A DNA stretch of 6,140 nucleotides. Origin: Chromobacteriaceae bacterium. GTDB taxonomy: Bacteria; Pseudomonadota; Gammaproteobacteria; Burkholderiales; Aquaspirillaceae. The translations under genes were made by a program, and so were the position numbers. Where the stretch lies: assembly GCA_030151505.1 (NCBI GenBank), contig JASLDQ010000174.1, positions 1 to 6,140 on the forward strand, given 5' to 3'. Positions 1 through 5,269 of the stretch are shown piece after piece; the first letter of the stretch is position 1; the number at the start of each line of letters is the position of its first letter. A model generated the notes under the pieces. That model did not search any database, had not been told where the DNA came from, and saw nothing but the letters and a program-made list of their open reading frames with translations.

Positions 1-59
1 CCCATGACCATGTCGATCAGCTTGAGCAGGATGAAAGTGATCGCCCCGCAGTAGACGAT
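1..59 (-). pseudogene. amtB: Inverted segment of amtB (last transmembrane helix)
   Basis: Read on the - strand from 59 down to 1, this stretch encodes IVYCGAITFILLKLIDMVMG. It matches the last transmembrane helix of AmtB, which in E. coli AmtB reads IVWSGVVAFIGYKLADLTVG and is followed directly by GLRV. The last residues (MVMG) are the same ones that begin the + strand fragment at 58-69. The segment is therefore the missing upstream neighbour of the + strand fragment, placed in reverse orientation. Reversing 1-68 in place joins the two parts in frame with no lost or added base. The window starts at base 1, so what lies further left is unknown. Confidence 0.75.
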
Positions 60-68
60 GGTCATGGG
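1..68. repeat. 11-bp inverted repeat bounding the flipped amtB segment
   Basis: CCCATGACCAT at 1-11 is the exact reverse complement of ATGGTCATGGG at 58-68, with 46 bp between the arms. The right arm is normal amtB coding sequence (M-V-M-G). The left arm is the same coding sequence seen in reverse at the end of the inverted segment. The repeat may be the substrate of an inversion, or it may simply result from a fold-back that copied the same bases twice. Confidence 0.7.
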
Positions 69-138
69 TCTGCGTGTGACGCCCGAAGAAGAGCGCGAAG
101 GTCTGGACGTGGTGCTGCACGGCGAACGCGTCGAGTAA
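58..138 (+). CDS. amtB: Ammonium transporter (AmtB/Amt family), C-terminal fragment
   Basis: This is the last part of an Amt/Mep/Rh-family ammonium channel, an inner-membrane trimer that imports ammonium and is gated by the PII protein GlnK binding its cytosolic C-terminal tail. After two to four residues the + strand reads GLRVTPEEEREGLD, then a short HGE-containing end and a TAA stop at 136-138. GLRV-x(3-4)-EREGLD-x(4)-HGE is the hallmark C-terminal tail of bacterial AmtB. Going upstream in the same frame, a TAG stop lies at 52-54, so the reading frame is broken. The coding sequence that should precede it, the last membrane helix, lies at about 1-59 on the opposite strand. There is no ribosome binding site to suggest that this fragment is a gene of its own. 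Identification as an AmtB tail is secure. Whether the break is biological or an assembly artefact cannot be decided from the window. Confidence 0.85.
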   Translation: MVMGLRVTPEEEREGLDVVLHGERVE

Positions 139-162
139 ATCCGGCTGCCGGCTATTGTCAGG

Positions 163-192
163 AAAGCCGGGGGAAATTCCCCCGGCTTTTTT
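163..192 (+). terminator. Intrinsic terminator of the ammonium transporter gene
   Basis: An 8-bp perfect GC-rich stem, GCCGGGGG (166-173) with CCCCCGGC (179-186), closes an AAATT loop and is followed by TTTTTT (187-192). It lies 24 bases past the TAA stop of the + strand transporter fragment. AAA at 163-165 can extend the stem by pairing with the first Ts. On the opposite strand there are only three Ts, so it should act mainly on + strand transcripts. Confidence 0.92.
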
Positions 193-210
193 CATGCGGA
201 TCGCCAGGCC

Positions 211-243
211 AAAAAAATGCCCCGTCCGGTTGGGGCGGGGCAT
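211..243 (-). terminator. Intrinsic terminator of the sspA-sspB operon
   Basis: ATGCCCCG (217-224) pairs with CGGGGCAT (236-243), and the stem extends inward by two GC pairs and a GT wobble to a five-base loop (228-232). On the - strand the stem is followed by a run of six to seven Ts (the As at 211-217). It begins 20 bases after the sspB stop codon. Together with the terminator at 163-192 it gives each of the two converging transcripts its own stop. Confidence 0.92.
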
Positions 244-263
244 CTGGTTTGGAGCAGGGCGGC

Positions 264-716
264 CTATTTGACGATCTTGAGGTTGGGGCGGCCGCCACCG
301 GAGCGGGGTCCCGAAGGCGGCTCGTCATCGCCGCCGTCCTGCTTGTCGACGGCCTTGAGCTGGGCGCGGCCGGTGTGGTCGGCCTCGCCGGCCGGCGCGT
401 TCATCGGTTCCAGTTCGAAGCCCATGCCCTCGCCGGTTTCGCGGGCGAACAGGGACAGGACGTTGCCGACCGGAATCCAGACTTCCTGCGCCACGCCGCC
501 GAAGCGGGCGGAGAAGGACACCCAGTCGCGCTCGATCCGCAGATGGTGGGTGGCGCTGGCCGCGATGTTCAGGACGATCTGGTTGTCCTTCACGTATTGC
601 GGCGGCACGCGGACGTTGTCATCCACCCAGACGGCGAGGTGGGGGGTGTAACCGCTGTCGCCGCACCATTCGTACAGGGCGCGCAGCAGGTAGGGCTTGG
701 TCGAGAGCTGGGCCAT
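264..716 (-). CDS. sspB: ClpXP protease specificity-enhancing factor SspB
   Basis: SspB is a cytosolic adaptor dimer that binds ssrA-tagged (tmRNA-tagged) proteins and some other substrates and tethers them to ClpX for degradation by ClpXP. The 150-residue product has the usual layout. The N-terminal substrate-binding domain spans about residues 4-105, beginning STKPYLLRALYEW and including the conserved VDDNVRVPPQYV and FSARFGG segments. A flexible linker rich in Gly, Asp, Pro and Ser covers about 107-140. The extreme C-terminus is GGGRPNLKIVK, the ClpX-binding (XB) tail. Its ATG follows the sspA stop codon by 4 bases and has no strong Shine-Dalgarno sequence, so translation is probably coupled to sspA. 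The reading frame is complete and length is typical of the family. Confidence 0.96.
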   Translation of the reverse strand: MAQLSTKPYLLRALYEWCGDSGYTPHLAVWVDDNVRVPPQYVKDNQIVLNIAASATHHLRIERDWVSFSARFGGVAQEVWIPVGNVLSLFARETGEGMGFELEPMNAPAGEADHTGRAQLKAVDKQDGGDDEPPSGPRSGGGRPNLKIVK

Positions 717-720
717 GGGT

Positions 721-1323
721 TTACTTGCGCATGGCCTTTTCGGCCGGGGTGAGCGAGTCGATGAAGGCCTGGCGGCTGAAGATGCGCTCGGAGTATTTCA
801 GGATCGGCGCGGCTGCCTTGCCCAGATCGATGCCGTAGTGTTCGAGGCGCCACAGCAGCGGGGCGACGGCTACGTCGATCATCGAGAAATCCTCGCCGAG
901 CATGAACTTCTGCTTGACGAAGACCGGGGCGATGGTGGTCAGGCTGTCGCGGATGGCTTCGCGGGCCTTCTCGGCTTCGGCTTTCTTGGGCGAGCCTTCC
1001 AGCGTCTTGACGTGGATGAACAGTTCCTGCTCGAACTTGTGCAGGAACAGGCGGGCGCGGGCGCGCTGGATCGGGTCGGCCGGCATCAGTTGCGGATGCG
1101 GAAAGCGCTCGTCGATGTATTCGTTGATGATGTTGGATTCGTACAGGATCAGGTCGCGCTCGACCAACACCGGCACTTCGTTGTAGGGGTTCATCACCGC
1201 GAGGTCTTCGGGCTTGTTGTGCACGTCGACGTCGTTGATCTGGAAATCCATGCCCTTTTCGAACAGAACGATGCGGCAGCGGTGGCTGAACGGGCAGGTC
1301 GTGCCGGAGTAGAGCGTCATCAT
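721..1323 (-). CDS. sspA: Stringent starvation protein A (GST-fold RNA polymerase-associated factor)
   Basis: SspA has a glutathione S-transferase fold, binds RNA polymerase and alters promoter use under starvation and stress; orthologues affect virulence gene expression. The 200-residue product has an N-terminal thioredoxin-like domain (about 1-78) with the NEVPVL cis-proline segment at 48-53 and YESNIINEYIDERFPHP at 61-77, which includes the conserved PHP surface loop (75-77). An all-helical C-terminal domain follows, with FSMIDVAVAPLLWRLE at 146-161. Residues 10-13 are CPFS, where a catalytic motif would sit in a redox-active GST; E. coli SspA lacks that cysteine. Two adjacent ATG codons (1321-1323 and 1318-1320) compete as start. 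GGAG at 1335-1338 lies 11 bases from the first and 14 from the second, favouring the first. It is the leading gene of the sspA-sspB operon. Confidence 0.96.
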   Translation of the reverse strand: MMTLYSGTTCPFSHRCRIVLFEKGMDFQINDVDVHNKPEDLAVMNPYNEVPVLVERDLILYESNIINEYIDERFPHPQLMPADPIQRARARLFLHKFEQELFIHVKTLEGSPKKAEAEKAREAIRDSLTTIAPVFVKQKFMLGEDFSMIDVAVAPLLWRLEHYGIDLGKAAAPILKYSERIFSRQAFIDSLTPAEKAMRK

Positions 1324-1369
1324 AAGGCTGGGGTCTCCGTGTGTAGCATGGTTTGCTGAAAGTCAGTCG

Positions 1370-1400
1370 ATTCTAGCATTTTCGTTTGGCCTAAAGCCAA
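1370..1400 (-). promoter_or_regulatory. Putative sspA promoter (extended -10)
   Basis: On the - strand, TGC-TAGAAT (1370-1378) forms an extended -10 element. The -35 region is poor: GGCTTT at 1393-1398 is 17 bases upstream, or TTGGCT at 1395-1400 with 19. The predicted transcript would start near 1363 and carry a leader of about 40 bases. A small inverted repeat, TTGGC-N5-GCCAA (1386-1400), covers the -35 region. The assignment is inferred from position and motif only. Confidence 0.5.
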
Positions 1401-1424
1401 TTGGAGCGGCTAAGTCATTATTTT

Positions 1425-1461
1425 AAAAATAAAAACGGACCGGTTTGATCCGGTCCGTTTT
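1425..1461 (-). terminator. Intrinsic terminator of the petABC operon
   Basis: ACGGACCGG (1435-1443) and CCGGTCCGT (1450-1458) form a 9-bp perfect stem with a six-base loop. On the - strand the stem is followed by TTTTATTTTT, derived from the A-rich stretch 1425-1434. It starts 24 bases after the petC stop and separates petABC from the sspA promoter. Four Ts on the + strand side could give weak activity in the other direction. Confidence 0.92.
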
Positions 1462-1481
1462 CGTCTGGTCAGGCGGGCGGC

Positions 1482-2240
1482 TTAGTGCACGTCTTTCCAG
1501 TATTCCTTCTTCAGCAGATAGGCCAGCGGCAACAAGATCAGTGTCAGGAACAGCAGCACGACGTAGCCGATCTGGTGGCGCTTGGTTTGCGACGGCTCGC
1601 CCATGTAGACCAGATAGTTGGTCAGGTCGGCCATGCGGCGGTCGAATTCGACCGTGTTGGCCTTGCCGTTTTCCAGCTTGGTCAGGCTGCCGGCCTTCAC
1701 CAGTTCCAGCTTGTGCTCTTCGTGGCCTTCCTTGTTCTTGACGGTCACGAGGCGCTGGTCGCCTTGCCATTCCCACAGTACGTGCGGCATGCCCACCTTG
1801 TCGAAGGCGAGGTTGTTCCAGCCGGTCGGACGGGATTCGTCACGGTAGAAGCCGCGCAGGTAGGTGTAGAGATAGTCTGCGCCACGGGCGCGGGCGATCA
1901 CCGACAGGTCTGGCGGGGTGGCGCCGAACCATTCCTTGCCGTCCTTGGGCTGCATCGCGACTTTCATCTGTTCGCCGATCTTGTCGGTGGCGAACATCAG
2001 ATTGTCCTTGACCTGCTGTTCGGACAGGGCGATGTCCTGCAGACGGTTGTAGCGCATCGCCTGGGCGTTGTGGCAGGACAGGCAGTAGTTGGTGAAAATC
2101 TGTGCGCCGCGTTGCAGAGAATCGACGTCGCGGATATCGATCGGCGCCTTGTCCAGCGCCGGGCCGCCGGTGTTGGCAAAGGCGGCGGTCGGAGCGATGA
2201 AGGCCAATGCGGCGATCAGGTGACGGAAGTGCTTTTTCAT
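1482..2240 (-). CDS. petC: Cytochrome c1, bc1 complex
   Basis: This is the membrane-anchored c-type cytochrome of the cytochrome bc1 complex (complex III); it accepts electrons from the Rieske protein and passes them to soluble cytochrome c on the periplasmic side. The 252-residue precursor has a Sec signal peptide (1-22, cleavage after AFA), the haem-binding CLSCH (C53, C56, H57), and GMPHVLWEW at 150-158 whose M151 is the likely axial haem ligand. A single C-terminal membrane anchor spans about 224-243 and is followed by the positively charged end LKKEYWKDVH. The ATG at 2238-2240 is chosen because AGGGG (2250-2254) lies nine bases upstream. An in-frame ATG three codons earlier abuts AGGGG with no spacing. 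The petB stop is 17 bases upstream, and this is the last gene of the operon. Confidence 0.97.
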   Translation of the reverse strand: MKKHFRHLIAALAFIAPTAAFANTGGPALDKAPIDIRDVDSLQRGAQIFTNYCLSCHNAQAMRYNRLQDIALSEQQVKDNLMFATDKIGEQMKVAMQPKDGKEWFGATPPDLSVIARARGADYLYTYLRGFYRDESRPTGWNNLAFDKVGMPHVLWEWQGDQRLVTVKNKEGHEEHKLELVKAGSLTKLENGKANTVEFDRRMADLTNYLVYMGEPSQTKRHQIGYVVLLFLTLILLPLAYLLKKEYWKDVH

Positions 2241-2249
2241 TGTTGTCAT

Positions 2250-2254
2250 CCCCT
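2250..2254 (-). promoter_or_regulatory. petC ribosome binding site
   Basis: AGGGG on the - strand is nine bases from the ATG at 2240 and directly adjacent to the in-frame ATG at 2249. Only the downstream ATG has workable spacing, so this site decides the petC start. It lies in the short petB-petC gap, just past the petB TGA. Confidence 0.75.
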
Positions 2255-2257
2255 GAG

Positions 2258-3577
2258 TCAGACGGACATCGCGAACACGGCGGCACCGCCGATGGCCAGA
2301 ATCCACAGCACGACGAAAGTCAGCTGGCGTTTGGCATTGGTATCGGTGACGCGGGCCGGCGGCGCTTCGCTGCCGACGTCGTTCTTGGTGTAGAACGGCA
2401 TGGCGAGGAAGAATCCGAAGTAGATGAACGAGAACAGCTGGGCGATCATGGTCCGGACGTTGGTCGACGGCATCGCGCCGAGGATACCCAGGCCGATGAA
2501 AGCGATCACGAACAGGGTCAGCATCAGCTTGAACTTCGAGCTGCGGTAGCGGACCGACTTGACCGGCGACTTGTCCAGCCACGGCAGGAAGGCGATCAGC
2601 ACCACGGCGGCGCCCATTGCCAGCACGCCCCACACTTGGGTGCCGGCGAACGACGGCACGGCGCGCAGGATGGCGTAGAACGGGGTGAAGTACCAGACCG
2701 GGGCAATGTGCGGCGGGGTCTTCAGCGGGTCGGCCGGGTCGAAGTTGGGCGCTTCGAGGAAGTAGCCGCCGCCTTCCGGCACGAAGAACACGATGCAGCT
2801 GAACACGATCAGGAACACCACCACGCCGAGGACGTCCTTCACCGTGTAGTACGGGTGGAAGGGGATGCCGTCGCGCGGAATGTGGGTGACCGGGTCCTTG
2901 TCCTTTTTGATTTCGACGCCGTCCGGATTATTCGAGCCGACTTCGTGCAGCGCCACCAGGTGGGCGACCACCAGGGCGAGCAGGATCAGCGGCACGGCAA
3001 TCACGTGCAGGGCGAAGAAGCGGTTCAGGGTGGCGTCGGACACGACGTAGTCACCACGGATCCAGACCGACAGGTCCGGGCCGATGACCGGGATCGAGCC
3101 GAACAGGTTCACGATCACCTGGGCGCCCCAGAACGACATCTGGCCCCACGGCAGCAGGTAGCCCATGAAGGCTTCGGCCATCAGGCACAGGAAGATCAGC
3201 GTGCCGAACACCCAGACCAGCTCGCGCGGCTGCTTGTACGAGCCGTAGATCAGGCCGCGGAACATGTGCAGGTAGACCACCACGAAGAACATCGACGCGC
3301 CGGTCGAGTGCATGTAGCGGATGATCCAGCCGCCGGCCACGTCGCGCATGATGTACTCGACCGAGTAGAACGCGGTGGCGGCATCCGGCTTGTAGTTCAT
3401 CGTCAGGAAGATGCCGGTCAGGATCTGGATGACCAGAACCAGCATGGCCAGCGAGCCGAAGAAGTACCAGAAGTTGAAGTTTTTCGGTGCGTAGTATTCC
3501 GAGACGTGCGCCTTCCAGGTCGACGTCAGCGGGAAGCGTGCGTCGATCCAGTCCAAAACAGCTTGTTGCTTGCTCAT
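2258..3577 (-). CDS. petB: Cytochrome b, bc1 complex
   Basis: This is the multi-helix membrane core of the cytochrome bc1 complex, carrying haems bL and bH and both quinone sites (Qo and Qi). The protein has 439 residues. The haem ligand pairs are H90/H104 (13 residues between) in the second helix and H191/H206 (14 between) in the fourth, followed by LHEVGSNNPDG at 210-220. The Qo-site motif is PVWY at 293-296 instead of mitochondrial PEWY. Hydrophobic helices run through the whole length, including three in the C-terminal subunit-IV-like part after residue 310. It is a single full-length cytochrome b, not split as in b6f. The ATG has AGAGG (3586-3590) eight bases upstream. It follows petA by 15 bases and precedes petC by 17, so the three genes form one transcription unit. 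Confidence 0.98.
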   Translation of the reverse strand: MSKQQAVLDWIDARFPLTSTWKAHVSEYYAPKNFNFWYFFGSLAMLVLVIQILTGIFLTMNYKPDAATAFYSVEYIMRDVAGGWIIRYMHSTGASMFFVVVYLHMFRGLIYGSYKQPRELVWVFGTLIFLCLMAEAFMGYLLPWGQMSFWGAQVIVNLFGSIPVIGPDLSVWIRGDYVVSDATLNRFFALHVIAVPLILLALVVAHLVALHEVGSNNPDGVEIKKDKDPVTHIPRDGIPFHPYYTVKDVLGVVVFLIVFSCIVFFVPEGGGYFLEAPNFDPADPLKTPPHIAPVWYFTPFYAILRAVPSFAGTQVWGVLAMGAAVVLIAFLPWLDKSPVKSVRYRSSKFKLMLTLFVIAFIGLGILGAMPSTNVRTMIAQLFSFIYFGFFLAMPFYTKNDVGSEAPPARVTDTNAKRQLTFVVLWILAIGGAAVFAMSV

Positions 3578-3592
3578 TGTTGTCGCCTCTCT

Positions 3593-4177
3593 TTACTTGT
3601 CTTCGCCGACCAGCAGGCGGGTGTCGGAGAGATACTTGTGCGGCGGGATTTCCATGTTCTTCGGTGCCGGCACGCCCTTGTAGACGCGGGCGGCGAGGTC
3701 GAACTTGGAGCCGTGGCACGGGCAGTAGAAGCCACCCACCCATTCCGGGCCGAGGTCGGCCGGGGCGATGTCTGGGCGGTGGGTCGGCGAACAGCCGAGA
3801 TGGGTACAGATGCCGACGGCGACCAGGATTTCCGGCTTGATCGAACGGGTCTCGTTCTTGCAGTAGGCCGGCTGCTGCTCCATGTCGGACTTCGGGTCAA
3901 CCAGACTGGCGTCCAGTTTGGGCAGGTTTTTAAGCTGCTCGGGGGTGCGCGACAGCACCCATACCGGTTTGCCGCGCCATTCGACGTTAATCTTCTGGCC
4001 CGGTTCCAGCTTGCTGATGTCGACTTCCACCGGAGCGCCGGCCGCCTTGGCCCGCTCGGAAGGGAAGAAGCTCAGCAGAAACGGCGTGGCCACGCCCACG
4101 GCGGCGACGCCGCCGGCGGCGCTTGTCGCCATCGTCAGAAAACGACGACGCCCCTTATCGACTTGCTGCTCACTCAT
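3593..4177 (-). CDS. petA: Rieske iron-sulfur protein, ubiquinol-cytochrome c reductase
   Basis: This is the [2Fe-2S] subunit that takes the first electron from ubiquinol at the Qo site and swings to cytochrome c1. The 194-residue protein has an N-terminal twin-arginine segment (GRRRFLTMA, 9-17) followed by one hydrophobic helix (about 16-38) that probably remains as an uncleaved anchor. Rieske box I is CTHLGC (C124, H126, C129) and box II is CPCHGS (C152, C154, H155). C124, H126, C152 and H155 are the expected cluster ligands, and C129-C154 the expected disulfide. The ATG at 4175-4177 is preferred because GAGG (4187-4190) is nine bases upstream. A TTG five codons earlier would put that Shine-Dalgarno inside the coding sequence. 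First gene of petABC. Confidence 0.97.
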   Translation of the reverse strand: MSEQQVDKGRRRFLTMATSAAGGVAAVGVATPFLLSFFPSERAKAAGAPVEVDISKLEPGQKINVEWRGKPVWVLSRTPEQLKNLPKLDASLVDPKSDMEQQPAYCKNETRSIKPEILVAVGICTHLGCSPTHRPDIAPADLGPEWVGGFYCPCHGSKFDLAARVYKGVPAPKNMEIPPHKYLSDTRLLVGEDK

Positions 4178-4220
4178 TGCACTGATCCTCAAACGTGAAA
4201 TCGAGCTCTTAAACTTAGCG

Positions 4221-4251
4221 ATTCTAACCGAATACCCGTATGGCTTAAAGC
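4221..4251 (-). promoter_or_regulatory. Putative petABC promoter
   Basis: On the - strand, TAGAAT (4221-4226) is a good -10 hexamer. The -35 region is weak: TTTAAG at 4244-4249 with a 17-base spacer. The predicted start near 4213 gives a leader of about 36 bases containing GAGG at 4187-4190. The sequence GCTTTAAGCCATACG at 4237-4251 closely resembles one at the sspA promoter. Inferred from motif and position. Confidence 0.5.
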
Positions 4252-4270
4252 GATGGCGGGGATTAATTGC

Positions 4271-4296
4271 GAGGGCGGGCTGAAAAACACGCCCTC
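4271..4296. other. Inverted repeat in the nif3-petA intergenic region
   Basis: GAGGGCG (4271-4277) pairs with CGCCCTC (4290-4296) around a 12-base loop. Neither strand has a T-run directly after the stem, so it is not a standard terminator. It lies upstream of the putative petA promoter. Its role is unknown: an mRNA 3' structure or a protein-binding site are both possible. Confidence 0.4.
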
Positions 4297-4357
4297 ATTG
4301 CAGCCGGTTTGACCGATGTCATACGGAGGCCGTTCCACCGTGATGTTGCGCTGCGAT

Positions 4358-4380
4358 TCCGGCATGAAAACGATGCCGGA
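4358..4380 (-). other. Hairpin just after the NIF3-family gene, without a T-run
   Basis: TCCGGCAT (4358-4365) and ATGCCGGA (4373-4380) form an 8-bp perfect stem with a seven-base loop. On the - strand it begins four bases after the TGA stop. The bases that follow (ATCGCAGCGC) contain no T-run. It may be a 3'-end stabilising hairpin or part of a factor-dependent terminator, and it leaves open whether some transcripts read into petA. Confidence 0.5.
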
Positions 4381-4384
4381 CAAT

Positions 4385-5131
4385 TCAGATTGGGTTGTCG
4401 AGGTCAAGGAAGGCGCAGTCGAGGGCATGCGCGTCCTTCAGCCGGGCGGCGAGAGCCGCGATGCCATAACGCTCGGTCGCGTGATGGCCGGCGGAGATGA
4501 AGCCGACACCGGTTTCGCGCGCCAGGTGGCAGCAGTATTCCGATGCCTCGCCGGTGATGAAGGCATCCACACCCAGCGCGATCGCGTCGGCGAAATAGCC
4601 TTGCGCGCCGCCGGTACACCAGGCGACGCGTCGAACCGGCCGGTCGGCGTCGCCAATCACCAGTGGCAAGCGCGCCAGCCGGCTGGCGCAGCGGGCCGTC
4701 AGCTCGGACAGGGCCAGCGGCGCATCCGGCGCGCCGTGCCACAGCAGGCCCTGTTCGCCGCCTTGCCCTTGGGGCTGCAGACCGAGCACGCGCGCCAGCT
4801 GCGCGTTGTTGCCCAGTTCGGGGTGGGCGTCGAGCGGCAGGTGGTAGGCGATCAGGCTGATGTCGTGCGCGAGCAGGCTTGCGAGCCGTGTTTTCTTGAT
4901 GCCGGTCACGCGCGCGTCCTCGCCTTTCCAGAACCAGCCGTGGTGGACCAGGATGGCGTCGGCCTGCCCGGCAATGGCCGCGTCGATCAGCGCCTGGCTG
5001 GCGGTGACGCCGGCCAGAATCTTGCCGACCTCGCGCCGGCCCTCCACCTGCAGCCCGTTGGGGCTGTAATCCTTGAAGCGCGCCGGCTCCAGCCAGCCGT
5101 CCAGCGTGTCGATCAGCGTTGCGAGTTCCAT
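4385..5131 (-). CDS. NIF3/YbgI-family dinuclear metal-binding protein
   Basis: This belongs to the NIF3 (DUF34, YbgI-like) family of widely conserved cytosolic proteins with a two-metal site; databases often name them GTP cyclohydrolase I type 2, but the physiological role is unsettled. The 248-residue product matches the length of E. coli YbgI. Metal-ligand motifs are in place: VHHGWFW with H63-H64, YHLPLDAH with D101, and ISAGHHATERYG with H216/H217 and E220. Also typical are the SPNGLQVEG segment (23-31) and the FITGEASEY segment (191-199). It has no long insert, as in the short bacterial form. There is no convincing Shine-Dalgarno before the ATG. It stands alone between the ETF-QO terminator and the petA promoter, in the same direction as both. 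The nearby respiratory genes do not prove a shared function. Confidence 0.93.
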   Translation of the reverse strand: MELATLIDTLDGWLEPARFKDYSPNGLQVEGRREVGKILAGVTASQALIDAAIAGQADAILVHHGWFWKGEDARVTGIKKTRLASLLAHDISLIAYHLPLDAHPELGNNAQLARVLGLQPQGQGGEQGLLWHGAPDAPLALSELTARCASRLARLPLVIGDADRPVRRVAWCTGGAQGYFADAIALGVDAFITGEASEYCCHLARETGVGFISAGHHATERYGIAALAARLKDAHALDCAFLDLDNPI

Positions 5132-5133
5132 GT

Positions 5134-5160
5134 TCCGGTCCGGAGTAAAGGCGAATCGCC
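5134..5160. promoter_or_regulatory. Two short palindromes in the leader of the NIF3-family gene
   Basis: TCCGG-T-CCGGA (5134-5144) and GGCGA-A-TCGCC (5150-5160) are perfect odd-centred palindromes separated by five bases, immediately before the ATG at 5131. The first occupies the position where a ribosome binding site would be. I see no clear -35/-10 pair in 5132-5184. They could be an operator or RNA structure, or chance in GC-rich DNA. Confidence 0.3.
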
Positions 5161-5184
5161 GATTGTCGCATCGCGACCGCGCGC

Positions 5185-5213
5185 AAAAAAGCCCGCGGGG
5201 AGAGCCGCGGGCT
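5185..5213 (-). terminator. Intrinsic terminator of the ETF-QO gene
   Basis: AGCCCGCGG (5190-5198) and CCGCGGGCT (5205-5213) form a 9-bp perfect stem with a six-base loop, followed on the - strand by TTTTTT (5185-5190). It lies 56 bases past the ETF-QO stop. In that gap a weaker hairpin (5234-5255, AACCG/CGGTT core with a bulged G) may form. Confidence 0.93.
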
Positions 5214-5269
5214 GGGGGTGAGGCGGAGCCGGGCGCGAACCGGGATACGGTTGCGGGCCTGCCCGTGCC

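Noticed and set aside
249..1359. + strand open frames opposite sspB and sspA
   Set aside because: They are antisense to clear SspA and SspB genes and lie downstream of a + strand terminator, with no recognisable domains.
2241..2633. N-terminal extension of PetC reaching back to 2633
   Set aside because: The extension overlaps petB in another frame; the signal peptide and the ribosome binding site at 2250-2254 fix the start at 2240.
4178..4192. TTG start five codons upstream of the petA ATG
   Set aside because: The Shine-Dalgarno GAGG at 4187-4190 would fall inside the coding sequence and is ideally spaced for the ATG at 4177.
2207..4198. Very long + strand open frame (663 codons) opposite petB and petA
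   Set aside because: It is antisense to two unmistakable genes, has a low-complexity His/Asp/Arg/Gln/Val-rich composition typical of the complement of GC-rich coding DNA, and matches no family I recognise.
4316..5221. + strand open frame of 301 codons opposite the NIF3-family gene
   Set aside because: It is the antisense shadow of a gene whose metal-ligand motifs are all intact on the - strand.
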